Origin: Candidatus Zhuqueibacterota bacterium
Lineage (GTDB): Bacteria; Zhuqueibacterota; QNDG01; JABMRT01
Direction: 5' to 3'
DNA length: 64,000 nucleotides
Assembly (NCBI GenBank): GCA_013202295.1
Contig: JABMRT010000088.1
Coordinates: 1-64,000 of the forward strand
In this document: piece by piece, positions 29,846 through 39,617 of the stretch
Layout: each line of letters opens with the position of its first letter
Numbering within the stretch: position 1 is the first letter of the stretch
The notes under the pieces: model-generated
Told to the model about the DNA's origin: nothing
Seen by the model: only the letters and a program-made list of their open reading frames with translations
The model's database searches: none
Position numbers and translations under genes: made by a program

Positions 29846-30322
29846 TTAGAATTTTTTAATTGCAAACTTCACTTCAATGGAACCCAATCGCGATTGCATG
29901 TTAGCAGATAATGTAGCTTGATTCAGTAGATGCATTTCAAATTGGTTTCCTGCAATTAGTGAAGGAGTTGTAATAGAAACATCAATATTATTATCAGCAA
30001 ATTTTTTCATGGTATTTCCTGAAATAATATTCACCAGTTCTCCCAAACCGTCATAGAGTAAATCATCAAAATCCACAAAGTCTGGAACCCAACTTTGAAT
30101 CAACTGTTTTGCTGTATCAGATCTCATGCTGTATACAATTATGCCTGTACGGTTATAACCAGTAACTCCTGTGATTATTGCAATATCATTATCCGACATT
30201 GAATTATTCCAAACAGATATGGTTTGGCGGGTTATATCACAATGAAACATTTTCAAAAAAACATCCTGGAGTGACTCCAGAAACAGCTCAATAAAATTAG
30301 CGTCCACATCTTTTAATTGCAT
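29846..30322 (-). CDS. cheX: CheX-type chemotaxis phosphatase (second copy)
   Basis: This 158-residue protein has the CheX fold signature: the active helix DGLGELVNIISGNTMKKF with the Glu-x-x-Asn pair, then TTPSLIAGNQFEMHLLNQ near the C-terminus. CheX removes phosphate from CheY-P. It shares its layout with the copy at 32246-32755 (DGLGEVINIISGSAM, TTPSIIFGNAFQMHLPNQT), so the two are paralogues. The ATG at 30322 overlaps the end of the histidine kinase gene by 10 bases, and an upstream TTG at 30340 is the alternative start. It is the last gene of the chemosensory operon. Confidence 0.87.
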   Translation of the reverse strand: MQLKDVDANFIELFLESLQDVFLKMFHCDITRQTISVWNNSMSDNDIAIITGVTGYNRTGIIVYSMRSDTAKQLIQSWVPDFVDFDDLLYDGLGELVNIISGNTMKKFADNNIDVSITTPSLIAGNQFEMHLLNQATLSANMQSRLGSIEVKFAIKKF

Positions 30323-31461
30323 TTGAGATATCCTTTGCAAACTGGTAGAAATATTTCAAAAGTAGTCCCTTCACCAAAATCGCTATGAACAAATATATAT
30401 CCGTGAAATCGCTCTATGGCTTCACATGTAAGTGAGAGTCCCATTCCTGATCCTTTATCCTCACCCTTGGTTGTGAAGAATGGATTAAATATATTCTTTT
30501 GAGTTTCTTCATCCATGCCAATACCATTATCGGTAATGGATAACATAATATATTCTCCTGGGCGGGGATTTTTCTGTTCAGTACAAGAGTCACTGATTGA
30601 AACAATCCGAGATCTTATATTTAACTCACCCACATCCGGCATGGCAGCTTTGGCATTCATGCATATATTGTAAATAATTTGTTCAAATGTATATTCATCC
30701 ATCTCAATGAGACCCTGAGGGGTATGCAAGTCTGTAGTTAAGCGAATCGTATGACCCATTATGAATGGTAACACAGAGAGTTGATTCATAAGAGTATTTT
30801 GGACGTTTGTCTTTTTTGACTCAGAACCTCTGTTCCTTTTTACAACCATGAGAAGCCGATTTGTTAATTCTGAAGCACGCTGACTCACTTTAAGAACTGT
30901 CTGAAGATCTTCATACCCTTGTTGATTTTTGTCCATATCATGGTTCATTAATGCAGCACATCCCTCAATCACGCTGTGTAAATTATTTAAGTCATGTATT
31001 ATTCCTCCTGACATTTTACCCAATGTTTTCCAGGAGGATGCACGTAATAATTGATCTTCAAGATGATATTGTCTTGTTAAATCTTCTAAAAATCCATGAA
31101 ATCTCGGTAAATGATCATCACTATTAACCATACGTCCGGTCAGTCTGAAAAAGAGTTTATCCTTTGGATCTCTGGTAATACAGATCTTATAATCATGTAT
31201 CTCATCTTGCTGAGTGATGTAGTTTAGGAACTCTTGACGTTCAGTTTGATCGGATATGATATATTGCCAAATTGAAATATCAATACCTGCCTCGCCTTGT
31301 ACCAATCCGGTATTTTGCCAGAATGCGGGATTGGCATCGATTCGTTTCCCATATAGATTGCATGAGAAGAATGGAATAGGACAGACTTCAGTAAACATAC
31401 TATCCCACTGAGACATTCTCGGTATAATTGACTTTATTGGCATTCGTACATTCGCGATCAC
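30313..31461 (-). CDS. PAS-domain sensor histidine kinase (NtrB-like)
   Basis: This soluble protein of 382 residues has an N-terminal PAS domain (about 20-130; FFRLTGRMVNSDD, FHGFLEDLTRQ). A complete kinase core follows: the H-box in GGIIHDLNNL carries the phosphoacceptor His, then the N-box (NICMNAKAAM), G1 (DNGIGMD) and G2 (KGSGMGLSLT). No membrane segment is visible, so it works in the cytoplasm. It starts with GTG three bases after the second cheY, in the same operon. It probably phosphorylates one or both small CheY-like proteins in addition to CheA. Confidence 0.9.
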   Translation of the reverse strand: MIANVRMPIKSIIPRMSQWDSMFTEVCPIPFFSCNLYGKRIDANPAFWQNTGLVQGEAGIDISIWQYIISDQTERQEFLNYITQQDEIHDYKICITRDPKDKLFFRLTGRMVNSDDHLPRFHGFLEDLTRQYHLEDQLLRASSWKTLGKMSGGIIHDLNNLHSVIEGCAALMNHDMDKNQQGYEDLQTVLKVSQRASELTNRLLMVVKRNRGSESKKTNVQNTLMNQLSVLPFIMGHTIRLTTDLHTPQGLIEMDEYTFEQIIYNICMNAKAAMPDVGELNIRSRIVSISDSCTEQKNPRPGEYIMLSITDNGIGMDEETQKNIFNPFFTTKGEDKGSGMGLSLTCEAIERFHGYIFVHSDFGEGTTFEIFLPVCKGYLKCN

Positions 31462-31464
31462 GTT

Positions 31465-31875
31465 TTACCAAACCCTTGAACAGGATTCAAGACTCTTTAA
31501 AATGGCTGAGCGGACGCGTTCTTTAGTAAATGGTTTGATAATATAATCCTTTGCTCCAGCAGCAAGGCATTGCTTGAATAGTTTTTCCTGTCTGAGAGAT
31601 GTAACCACAATAATGACAGCATATGGATCGTAGGCAATGATGGCCCTGGTGGCTTCGACACCATTCATTTCATCCATCGTGATATCCATGGTTACCACAT
31701 CAGGCTGGAACTCTTTATAACATTCAACAGCTTGCTGTCCGTTCCTTGCTTCAATTATTTCAACATCCCCTTCATTGACAAGCACACTTTTAATGATATT
31801 TCTCATCAACCGTGCATCATCTACAATCAGTATCTTGGACACTTTGTTGTTTCCTTTCATGTTTATTGTGCTCAT
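31465..31875 (-). CDS. cheY: CheY-like single-domain response regulator (second)
   Basis: A receiver domain with nothing attached: acidic pair in ILIVDDARLM, phosphoacceptor Asp in VVTMDITMDEMNG, Thr in VVTSLRQEK and Lys in IIKPFTKE. The ATG at 31875 overlaps the stop of the preceding cheY as ATGA, a sign of coupled translation. The N-terminus is then 11 residues longer than in the first copy; a GTG at 31842 giving MSKILIVDD is the alternative. The two receivers are clear paralogues. Confidence 0.88.
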   Translation of the reverse strand: MSTINMKGNNKVSKILIVDDARLMRNIIKSVLVNEGDVEIIEARNGQQAVECYKEFQPDVVTMDITMDEMNGVEATRAIIAYDPYAVIIVVTSLRQEKLFKQCLAAGAKDYIIKPFTKERVRSAILKSLESCSRVW

Positions 31876-32234
31876 TGGTTCACGGTATTTTCTACGCTGG
31901 ATATTATCCGCTCCTTTGTGAACGGTTTGACAATGTAATCGCTTACACCAGCTTCGATACATTCCTGAAGCAGTTTTTCTTGTCCCAAGGATGTAACCAT
32001 GATAATTTTGGCATTTGAATCATATTCCAGGATTTCTTTGGCCGCTTCAACCCCATTCTTTTCTTCCATGGTGATATCCATTGTCACAATGTCCGGTTTT
32101 TCTTTTTTATACAACTCGACAGCCTGATGGCCGTTTTCTGCTTCCAATATTCGGTGATCACTATCTTCCTGAATTGAATTCTTAATAATATTCCGCATGA
32201 GTCGAGCGTCATCAACAATCATAATTGTACCCAT
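31872..32234 (-). CDS. cheY: CheY-like single-domain response regulator (first)
   Basis: This 120-residue receiver domain has IMIVDDARLM, DIVTMDITMEEKNG with the phosphoacceptor Asp, MVTSLGQEK and IVKPFTKE, all active-site positions present. It lies between cheX and the second cheY. Phosphate probably comes from CheA, the neighbouring PAS kinase or both, and CheX/CheC would remove it. The output partner, a motor or other machine, is not encoded in the window. Confidence 0.93.
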   Translation of the reverse strand: MGTIMIVDDARLMRNIIKNSIQEDSDHRILEAENGHQAVELYKKEKPDIVTMDITMEEKNGVEAAKEILEYDSNAKIIMVTSLGQEKLLQECIEAGVSDYIVKPFTKERIISSVENTVNQ

Positions 32235-32245
32235 AATATGCCTCC

Positions 32246-32755
32246 TTAGGCTGCAATAGTTACGCTGTTTTTTCCATACCGTTTGATAGCAAGGTTGATT
32301 TCAATCGTTCCAAATTCAGATAACATATCTGCTGACAGTGTCGTTTGATTTGGTAAATGCATTTGGAAAGCATTCCCAAATATGATAGAGGGAGTTGTGA
32401 TGTCGATATTTATTTCATTCTTAGAAAAATACGTCATCGCACTTCCTGATATAATATTGATCACCTCTCCCAGACCATCAAATAATAATTTCAATTTGGA
32501 AGATCCTGAATATGTACTATCCAGGTGTTTGATGATTCGTTCAACAGTTTGGGTTTTCATACTATACACAGCCACGCCAATGTGCTGATTACCCGTTATA
32601 CCCGTTGTAACAGCCACATCATTATCTTTCAATTGATTACTCCAGGTCGAAAGATGCCCCCGTGACATATCACTGTTTAAGACCTTTGTAAATGTGGTCT
32701 CAACCGATTCCAAGAACAGGTTAATGAAGTTTGCATCTAGTTCTTTAAGACACAT
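32246..32755 (-). CDS. cheX: CheX-type chemotaxis phosphatase (first copy)
   Basis: This 169-residue protein carries the CheX active helix DGLGEVINIISGSAMTYF (Glu and Asn) and TTPSIIFGNAFQMHLPNQT. The ATG at 32755 has AGGAGG at a 7-base spacing. It sits directly before the two cheY genes (11 bases), its probable targets. A clear paralogue is at 29846-30322. Confidence 0.9.
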   Translation of the reverse strand: MCLKELDANFINLFLESVETTFTKVLNSDMSRGHLSTWSNQLKDNDVAVTTGITGNQHIGVAVYSMKTQTVERIIKHLDSTYSGSSKLKLLFDGLGEVINIISGSAMTYFSKNEINIDITTPSIIFGNAFQMHLPNQTTLSADMLSEFGTIEINLAIKRYGKNSVTIAA

Positions 32756-32770
32756 GTAATAACCTCCTGT

Positions 32771-33862
32771 CTATACTTTTATGTGATGCAATATTCTGGG
32801 TATAATTTGCTGAAGTGGCACGACTTCATCAACATATCCTGAATTGATCGCAAGCTTGTTCATTCCAAATATGGTGGATGTTTCCTCATCCTGCGCCAAG
32901 ACTCGCCCCCCTTTGTTCTTAATTGCTTTTACACCCCTGACACCATCTGAACACATCCCTGTCATAATGACGCCAATATTTCGATCCTCCATAACGTCTG
33001 CAGTTGATTGCATCAACACATCGATAGAAGGTCGGAACTGTGAGGCATGTCCATTTTGACTTAATGCAGTCATCAATTTGTTATGCTGCTGGCAGACAGA
33101 CAGATGATGATCACCCCGTGCAAGATAGACATGGCCATTTTTAATTGGTTGAAGATCAGAGGCCTCCATGACCGGAACAGATGCAATGCCATTGATCCGT
33201 TCAGCAAGCACTCTTGTAAATCCAACCGGCATATGCTGGACAATTAGAAATGCAGCTGGAATATTCGAGGGAATTTGGGGAATGATTTCCATCAATGCTT
33301 TTGGACCACCTGTTGATACGCCGATGGAAACCACATAATCAAGGTTTGGCCGGATTGCATTTTTTAGTGGGTAAGACATCTTGTTGGATTTTTCACTACA
33401 GACAAGTGAAGGCAGAGTTCGGGTTTTCGGATTTATCCTCTGGACACACACACGACTGGCAGTTCGGATCTTGTCAATGATTTTATCCTGAATTTCCTCA
33501 ACACTCTGTGAAAACATAGGATGAGGTTTTGCGATAAAGTCAACAGCCCCCATATCGAGAGCTTCAAATGTCAGATCAGCACCGGCTCTGGAATAAGAAC
33601 TTAACATCACTACCGGAGTTGGCATTTCAGACATGATTCGCTGAAGGGTCTCCAGACCGTTCATTTCAGGCATTTCTATATCAAGTGTGATGACATCCGG
33701 TTGAAATCTGGCGATTTTATCCAGAGCCATTTTTCCATTATGGGCAGTACCAACCAGTTCAAATTCAGAATATTTTGATAATATGGCTGTCATGATTTTC
33801 CGAATAAGTGGAGAATCATCGACAACCAGGACTCGTATTCTATTTTTGGAACTTGAATTCAT
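32771..33862 (-). CDS. cheB: CheB protein-glutamate methylesterase/deamidase
   Basis: This 363-residue protein has an N-terminal receiver (VLVVDDSPLIRK, DVITLDIEMPEMNG, FIAKPHP) joined to a C-terminal methylesterase. The catalytic triad is visible: Ser in IGVSTGGPKA, His in VQHMPVGFT and Asp in MTGMCSDGVRG. CheB removes methyl groups added by CheR, and phosphorylation by CheA activates it. It lies between cheD and cheX, in the expected adaptation group. Confidence 0.95.
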   Translation of the reverse strand: MNSSSKNRIRVLVVDDSPLIRKIMTAILSKYSEFELVGTAHNGKMALDKIARFQPDVITLDIEMPEMNGLETLQRIMSEMPTPVVMLSSYSRAGADLTFEALDMGAVDFIAKPHPMFSQSVEEIQDKIIDKIRTASRVCVQRINPKTRTLPSLVCSEKSNKMSYPLKNAIRPNLDYVVSIGVSTGGPKALMEIIPQIPSNIPAAFLIVQHMPVGFTRVLAERINGIASVPVMEASDLQPIKNGHVYLARGDHHLSVCQQHNKLMTALSQNGHASQFRPSIDVLMQSTADVMEDRNIGVIMTGMCSDGVRGVKAIKNKGGRVLAQDEETSTIFGMNKLAINSGYVDEVVPLQQIIPRILHHIKV

Positions 33863-33883
33863 TAATTGGCTCTATATTTTATA

Positions 33884-34357
33884 TTAATTATTCCACTGTA
33901 TTCTTTGTTGTAATGTGGTTATGGTAATCGATCCATCATTACAATTCATGGAAACTTTTCGGCCCATGATGCCGCCCACTGCTTCTGTTGTAATCTCGAT
34001 TCCCAGAACTTGGAGTTCTTGTTTAACTGCTTCTACGTTTCTGCTGCCAATTGATGAACCGTTTTTTCCAGATTGCATAAACATGGACGCTCCACCAATA
34101 CACATGGCATGCAATCTTGAAATATTTGCCCCATTTTGAGTCATTTGCTTCAGAAGTGACCTCACCCCTGTATCTGCATACTTTCCTATTGGAGCATCAA
34201 CATCTCCATTTTTTTTAGGCATGACAATATGTGCCATTCCACCAATCCGAACTTTGGGATCCCATAAGCAGAGGGCTATACAGGAACCCACAACTGTTTT
34301 TAAAACAATAGGTTCTTTTTCAACCTGAATCTCTGACATTCGAATAAAGAGTTCCAT
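33884..34357 (-). CDS. cheD: CheD chemoreceptor glutamine deamidase
   Basis: This 157-residue protein has the catalytic Cys in VVGSCIALCLWD and the catalytic His in GGMAHIVMP. A downstream conserved stretch, IGSRNVEAVKQEL, also fits the family. CheD deamidates receptor glutamines and partners with CheC. Here it directly follows a cheC gene (8 bases), which supports a CheC-CheD pair as in Bacillus and Thermotoga. Confidence 0.93.
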   Translation of the reverse strand: MELFIRMSEIQVEKEPIVLKTVVGSCIALCLWDPKVRIGGMAHIVMPKKNGDVDAPIGKYADTGVRSLLKQMTQNGANISRLHAMCIGGASMFMQSGKNGSSIGSRNVEAVKQELQVLGIEITTEAVGGIMGRKVSMNCNDGSITITTLQQRIQWNN

Positions 34358-34365
34358 AACCAGCC

Positions 34366-34998
34366 CTAAATTTGTTCTAAAGTGTGATAAAGGCGTTCTT
34401 TGTCGGACATTATGATAAGGCGTATATCATACCCTCCTAAGTGCTCTTCCCGTATTTTGGCATCAGCACAAATGATTTCACGATTCAAGAATTCCTCCTG
34501 CAGCACGATACTTTCGATAATAGCACCAAACATATCAAATGTATTGATCGGAGCTATACCATGAATTGTAATACCCAAATGATTGGCCAGGCTGTTGATA
34601 AAAGAACTACCAAGAATATTGTTCATTTCACCAATCCCTGCTATTACGTTTTCAGATATGACGTCACTGTTCTTTATTTGTTCACCCGAGATTAGTCTAT
34701 ATATATCAAGCCCCGCCTCCTCTTGTATTAAAAAGGCGATGTTGGTGTCCAAATCCTCTTCAACTTTAATGATGGATGCAAAGTACGACTGTTCAAATTG
34801 CTCTTCAACCTGAGCGGAAAATTCCTCGCTGGTTATCTGCTCAATTTTATACTGATCAATAATCATATTTTGACCTACGAGTTGAGAGAGCGATTTGGCG
34901 GCATCATGAAATGTTTTTTGAAATATATCTCTCAAATTATCTTGATTTGAATCGTTTAACATTACTTCAGAGATCTCTTCGCTTTTATATAGTTCCAT
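34366..34998 (-). CDS. cheC: CheC-type CheY-P phosphatase
   Basis: This 210-residue protein shows the CheC-like helix IAGIGEMNNILGSSFINSL with Glu and Asn at the active positions near residue 122, and a second weaker region near residue 18-35 (LRDIFQKTFHDAAKSLSQLVG). It is coupled with cheD. Together with the two CheX proteins, the operon has three candidate CheY-P phosphatases. The subfamily (class I or III CheC) is uncertain. Confidence 0.82.
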   Translation of the reverse strand: MELYKSEEISEVMLNDSNQDNLRDIFQKTFHDAAKSLSQLVGQNMIIDQYKIEQITSEEFSAQVEEQFEQSYFASIIKVEEDLDTNIAFLIQEEAGLDIYRLISGEQIKNSDVISENVIAGIGEMNNILGSSFINSLANHLGITIHGIAPINTFDMFGAIIESIVLQEEFLNREIICADAKIREEHLGGYDIRLIIMSDKERLYHTLEQI

Positions 34999-35025
34999 CG
35001 TATCCCTCGCTTTAAAATGAACGAT

Positions 35026-37077
35026 CTATAATGCATCTTTGATTTCAATTTCTTTAAGAATATGGATGACGCCTATAATGTCCATCACCAGAATAATAGT
35101 GCCGTCTCCTAATATGGCAGCACCGGATATACCACGTACTGACTTGTAATTTTCTTCCAATGACTTAAGGACAATTTCCTGTTTCCCTATTATCCGATCT
35201 ACAATCAGACCAATCTCTTTCTCTCGATATGAAACGATGACAATGCTAACCTCACCATGTGCATCAACAGACACTCTGTCTGATGGATCATCCAATATAT
35301 CATGCAGCCCAACCACAGGGATGACTTTGCCATCATGCTGAATTGCCTTAAAACAGTCACGACCCTGCAGATCTTCGATTGGCACCTTAATAGATTCTCG
35401 AATGTCTGTGATCGAAATGCCATAGAGATTTTTATTGGATTCAACCACAATCACACTGGATATTGCAAGGGTCAATGGAAGTGTAATGATAAACTCTGTT
35501 CCATGATTGAGTTCGGATTCAATTGTGACAGATCCGTTCAGGCTGTTAATCACATTATTCACCACATCAAGCCCAACTCCTCGTCCGGAGACAGAACTGA
35601 CTTTTTCAGCCGTACTAAATCCAGGCTCAAAAAGGAGATTTAGCATCTCCACTTTGGATGTTGAATCAGCCATGGCTTCATCCAATAGATCCTTTTGGAT
35701 TGCCATCTGCTTGACTTTCTCCACATCAATACCGCGTCCATCATCTTTCACTGTGATTACAATATGATTGCCAATTTGAGCCGCTGAAAGTTCAATACGG
35801 CCTTGACTCGCCTTGTTTAATCTTTTACGTTCATCCGGCAATTCCATGCCATGATCAATGGCATTTCGCACAAGATGGGTGAGTGGATCACCAATGACAT
35901 CAATGACCTTTTTATCCAACTCGGTTTCAGCCCCCTTTATAATCAGTTCAATCTCTTTATTCTCTTTTTTTGCTAAATCACGCACCACCCTTTTGAACTG
36001 ACTAAACTGTGTCTGTAATGGAAGCATCCTGGTTTTCAGCACACTGCGCTGAATCCCTGAGGATATTTTCATTAACTTGTCTATGAGCTGATTCAACTCC
36101 TGACCATATAAATCATCATCAAGCGTCTTTCGAATTTTTGATTCCAGCATTTTAAAACCTGAATTGGTTACAACCAATTCACCAACCATATGCATTAAAT
36201 CATCCAGTTTCTTCACAGGAACACGGATGGAGTTGACCGAAGTGGGCCGTTGTGAGTCTGTCCCTTGTAGTTCCGTCACCTCGGTCAATTGCTCTCCACC
36301 GCTCCTTACATTTTCTTCTTTATTTAAATCATCCATCGATTTAATCAAACGAATATCCAGATGTTTAATCAGATCAATATTTGCTGATTTTTGAATGGAT
36401 GTTTTTGTCAATCTTGAATGAAGTACCAACGTGAATTTCCCTGTGAACCGATCTGTGTGAAACGATGCCTTCTCTGGATCAAGATGGATAATCTCTCCCA
36501 ACTTTGAGAGATGGCTCAATAACAGTTCCGCCCTGAGCCACTTAATCGGTTCTGCAGGATCAATTTCAACATAAATCCTATATATTTTTTGCTTGGACTT
36601 GAGTGCCTTTTCTACTGCTTTATATACTGTGTCTGGTATTTGTATTTCTTGAATTATGGATTTTTCAATATCGGCCTCGGATTTTGAGCGAGCATGAGGG
36701 GCTACATTTTCAATCTGATCCAGCAAATCATGGAAAGTCACTTTCGATTCTGTATTCTGTTTGGCTGCATTTAGAAATACCGTAATTCTATCGAATGCGA
36801 TAAATAAAATATCAATGATTTCAGCGCTGATCGATTTCTTTTCATCCTTAAGATTCTGAATTAGATCTTCAGCAGCATGGGCAAATCGGCTGAGGTCATT
36901 ATACCCCACAGCCGCTGCAGAACTCTTCAAAGTATGCATAACCCGGAATATACTGTCAATCCGCTTTCGATTCTGAGGATCTTTTTCAAGTGTGATCAGA
37001 TCTTCATTTAAAAGCGCCAGATGCTCTTCACTTTCTTCAATAAAATTAGAGCGAAATTCACTAAAGACATCATGCAT
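35026..37077 (-). CDS. cheA: CheA chemotaxis histidine kinase
   Basis: This 683-residue protein has all CheA parts. P1 is an HPt domain with phosphoacceptor His in VMHTLKSSAAAVGY. A P2-like region follows (about 165-250, IYRIYVEIDPAEP). P3 is the dimerisation helices (VPVKKLDDLMHMVGELVV, about 288 onward). P4 is the ATPase (HLVRNAIDHGMELPDERK, DDGRGID, FEPGFSTAEKVSSVSGRGVGLDVV). P5 is the CheW-like domain (about 535-680). It receives signals through CheW and the receptor and feeds CheY and CheB. It lies 9 bases after cheR. Confidence 0.96.
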   Translation of the reverse strand: MHDVFSEFRSNFIEESEEHLALLNEDLITLEKDPQNRKRIDSIFRVMHTLKSSAAAVGYNDLSRFAHAAEDLIQNLKDEKKSISAEIIDILFIAFDRITVFLNAAKQNTESKVTFHDLLDQIENVAPHARSKSEADIEKSIIQEIQIPDTVYKAVEKALKSKQKIYRIYVEIDPAEPIKWLRAELLLSHLSKLGEIIHLDPEKASFHTDRFTGKFTLVLHSRLTKTSIQKSANIDLIKHLDIRLIKSMDDLNKEENVRSGGEQLTEVTELQGTDSQRPTSVNSIRVPVKKLDDLMHMVGELVVTNSGFKMLESKIRKTLDDDLYGQELNQLIDKLMKISSGIQRSVLKTRMLPLQTQFSQFKRVVRDLAKKENKEIELIIKGAETELDKKVIDVIGDPLTHLVRNAIDHGMELPDERKRLNKASQGRIELSAAQIGNHIVITVKDDGRGIDVEKVKQMAIQKDLLDEAMADSTSKVEMLNLLFEPGFSTAEKVSSVSGRGVGLDVVNNVINSLNGSVTIESELNHGTEFIITLPLTLAISSVIVVESNKNLYGISITDIRESIKVPIEDLQGRDCFKAIQHDGKVIPVVGLHDILDDPSDRVSVDAHGEVSIVIVSYREKEIGLIVDRIIGKQEIVLKSLEENYKSVRGISGAAILGDGTIILVMDIIGVIHILKEIEIKDAL

Positions 37078-37086
37078 GATGAATCC

Positions 37087-37917
37087 TTATTGATCTGCTT
37101 TTTGATAAATGGCCGGCTGAATAAATTGAAATAGATTCTGGTTGTTCAACAAGCTTTCTGCATAACCAGTGATCAGGTATCCTTGTGTTCTCAAGCCGCC
37201 ATACAGATTGGTAAGTGCTCGTGATTTACTATCCTGGTTAAAATAGATCATCACATTACGGCAGAAGATAACATCAAATTGTCCATGCCTGAAGGGCTCA
37301 AGCAAATTACTTTGATAAAACTGTACCTGATTCTGAATTGTATCAGAGAGCATAAATAAATCTTCTACATCTGTGAAGTACTTTTTTTTATAGTCAATTG
37401 GCATGCGTTGTACAGCATATGGTTTATAAAGGCCTGCTTTTGCCTTTAGAATCATATTGCGGTTAATATCTGAGGCTATTATTTCGATTGATTTGAGAGC
37501 ATTGCAGCCCATTTTTTCACGGATCTGCATTGCTATTGAATAAGGCTCTTCTCCGGAGGAACAAGCTGCACTCCAAATCCGGATTCTTTTCTGTTTTTCC
37601 ATCATTTGAGGTAAAATTATCTCAGTCAAGTATTCAATCTGTTCACTATGCCGAAAGAAAAATGTTTCATTGGTTGTCAGGCAATTCACAAACTCAGTGA
37701 GCTCTTGCTTGCCATCAGGATTCTTCGTTAGAAAATCATAATATTTCTTATAAGTATCCATCCCGCAAGTCTCAAGACGCTTTCTTAACCGATTAGAAAC
37801 CATGGATCGTTTATGATCTTTTAGATAAACGCCAGTTTCACTAAATATCAATCGCTTAATCAGCTTAAACTCCATCTCATTGATAGACTGCATGCCTGTT
37901 TCCAAAACCAGCATCAT
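37087..37917 (-). CDS. cheR: CheR chemoreceptor methyltransferase
   Basis: This 276-residue protein has the N-terminal helical domain (KLIKRLIFSETGVYL) and the SAM-binding domain with IWSAACSSGEEPYSIA, ASDINRNMILKAKAG and FDVIFCRNVMIYF. It methylates glutamates of the receptor. Six bases separate it from the MCP gene upstream. The receptor does not end in an NWETF-type docking peptide, so CheR must bind it another way. Confidence 0.95.
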   Translation of the reverse strand: MMLVLETGMQSINEMEFKLIKRLIFSETGVYLKDHKRSMVSNRLRKRLETCGMDTYKKYYDFLTKNPDGKQELTEFVNCLTTNETFFFRHSEQIEYLTEIILPQMMEKQKRIRIWSAACSSGEEPYSIAMQIREKMGCNALKSIEIIASDINRNMILKAKAGLYKPYAVQRMPIDYKKKYFTDVEDLFMLSDTIQNQVQFYQSNLLEPFRHGQFDVIFCRNVMIYFNQDSKSRALTNLYGGLRTQGYLITGYAESLLNNQNLFQFIQPAIYQKADQ

Positions 37918-37923
37918 AAATCC

Positions 37924-39528
37924 TTATGCTTCAACTAGTTTAAATTGACCGACCACCGCACGGAGTTCTTGCGTTTGTGTACTTAATTCCTGTGCAGCCG
38001 CCGACATTTGTTCGGCTCCTTCAGAAGTTTGTTTTGAAACAGCATTCATTTCTTCGACACTGCTCGATATTTCTTCTGCTCCTGCGCTTTGTTCTTGAGA
38101 GGCTGCTGCAATTTGTTGAATCATGTCTACTGCCTGCCCCACAGTTGCTAATATATCAGAGAGTACATTTTCTGTTTTAATTGAAGCATCTCGGCCCGTA
38201 TTGACTACTGTTTTGGTTTCTTTCATCGAGTCAGAAACTTCAATAGTATCTTTCTGAATGGCATCAATCGTCTGTGCAATTTCTTTGGTCGCATCAACAG
38301 TTCTCTCTGCCAATTTGCGAACTTCATCTGCCACAACCGCAAAACCACTACCCTGTTCTCCGGCCCGTGCCGCTTCAACCGCTGCATTCAGTGCCAATAA
38401 ATTGGTTTGATCAGCGATTTTGTCAATCACCTGAGTAATCTCACCAATTTGTAATGCACGATCCGTCAGAGATTTTATGATAGTCTCCATGTTTTCCGTA
38501 GACCGGACTATTTCATCCATACCTTCACGTGTGCTTAACATGGCTTCTGATCCCTGCTTCGCTTTGCTTCCAGCATCCTCAGCGATTTTCGCTGTCTGAC
38601 CGGCATTCTGAGAATTTTGCATGATTGACGCACTCATCTCCTCAACACTTGCAGAAACTTCACCGGCCTGACTGTTATGCTCTTCCGATCCAGCCGCCAT
38701 TTGAGACGAAGTCGCTGTGATTGTCTCAACCGCATTTGAAACATGCTCAGTATTCTTGCTGACACGATCAATGATATCATGGATTTTATCAACAAAAATA
38801 TTAAACCATTTTGCCAGATCACCAATTTCATCATTGGATTGCGCATCGATCCGTTTGGATAAGTCGCCATCTCCCTCAGCGATATCCTGCATTATACTCA
38901 CAAGACCTTGTATGGATTTCCCAATGGCTCTCCCAAAAAACAATCCGATACTGAGTGCGGCCAATGTAAGAAACGTGAAAACCAAGATAACATTCATCAG
39001 CGTCTTATGACTGCTGTTTGAAGTCACAAATGCTTCACTCATATCTTCTTGTTTTTGAATTCTTAAATCACCAATGAATTGATTGATATTATTATAATCT
39101 GTTTGCATCTCTTTTAAAGAATCGAACAATGACTCATCTGTATCATCAATGATCATCTGCAATGTAGTTTCTCTGGCAAGGACATAATAATCCTTGAATA
39201 GTCTTTCAAAATCATCCAGCTCATTAGAATTTAATGTTACATTTTTTTTGCCTTCGCTCAACCGCTGGAGGAATTTCTCCTTCAGTGCATCAGCATCATT
39301 TAGCTTATCTACATCAGCAGCCGTACTAGCATCAAGCATGCTCCGTTGAATATCTGAGAGAGTCTCTTCCAGATCACGACTCATCTCCAGTGCTGGAAAA
39401 TATCCAGATTCAATGCGTGTTAACAGATTTTCTGTTCGTTTTCCCAAAAATAATGCGACGAAAAAGATAATGAGAAACAAAATCGCAGCACCAAATGGGA
39501 CCAGGTTGATTTTGTACATAATTTTCAT
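37924..39528 (-). CDS. Methyl-accepting chemotaxis protein
   Basis: This 534-residue protein has two membrane segments (about 8-28 and 178-198) flanking a periplasmic helical ligand domain of about 150 residues. A HAMP domain (about 200-255) follows, then a long signalling coiled coil with the hairpin tip [38 protein letters not shown]. The C-terminus is VGQFKLVEA. It is the only receptor in the window. Position right after a PstS-like periplasmic protein and a porin-like protein suggests those two deliver its ligand (inference). Confidence 0.95.
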   Translation of the reverse strand: MKIMYKINLVPFGAAILFLIIFFVALFLGKRTENLLTRIESGYFPALEMSRDLEETLSDIQRSMLDASTAADVDKLNDADALKEKFLQRLSEGKKNVTLNSNELDDFERLFKDYYVLARETTLQMIIDDTDESLFDSLKEMQTDYNNINQFIGDLRIQKQEDMSEAFVTSNSSHKTLMNVILVFTFLTLAALSIGLFFGRAIGKSIQGLVSIMQDIAEGDGDLSKRIDAQSNDEIGDLAKWFNIFVDKIHDIIDRVSKNTEHVSNAVETITATSSQMAAGSEEHNSQAGEVSASVEEMSASIMQNSQNAGQTAKIAEDAGSKAKQGSEAMLSTREGMDEIVRSTENMETIIKSLTDRALQIGEITQVIDKIADQTNLLALNAAVEAARAGEQGSGFAVVADEVRKLAERTVDATKEIAQTIDAIQKDTIEVSDSMKETKTVVNTGRDASIKTENVLSDILATVGQAVDMIQQIAAASQEQSAGAEEISSSVEEMNAVSKQTSEGAEQMSAAAQELSTQTQELRAVVGQFKLVEA

Positions 39529-39573
39529 GATGCCTCTACTCCTAACAATTAATATTCAGGTAAAAGTTTGTGA

Positions 39574-39602
39574 CTATGCCTGAAAATAAATTTCAGACAT
39601 AG
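39574..39602. promoter_or_regulatory. Hairpin between PstS-like gene and MCP gene
   Basis: A 12-bp stem (39574-39585 with 39591-39602, one G-U pair in RNA) and a 5-base loop lie 15 bases after the PstS-like stop. No U-run follows in the operon direction, so it may be an mRNA-stabilising or attenuating hairpin that sets a different level for the two upstream genes. Confidence 0.55.
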
Positions 39603-39617
39603 CCACCATCTTACCCA

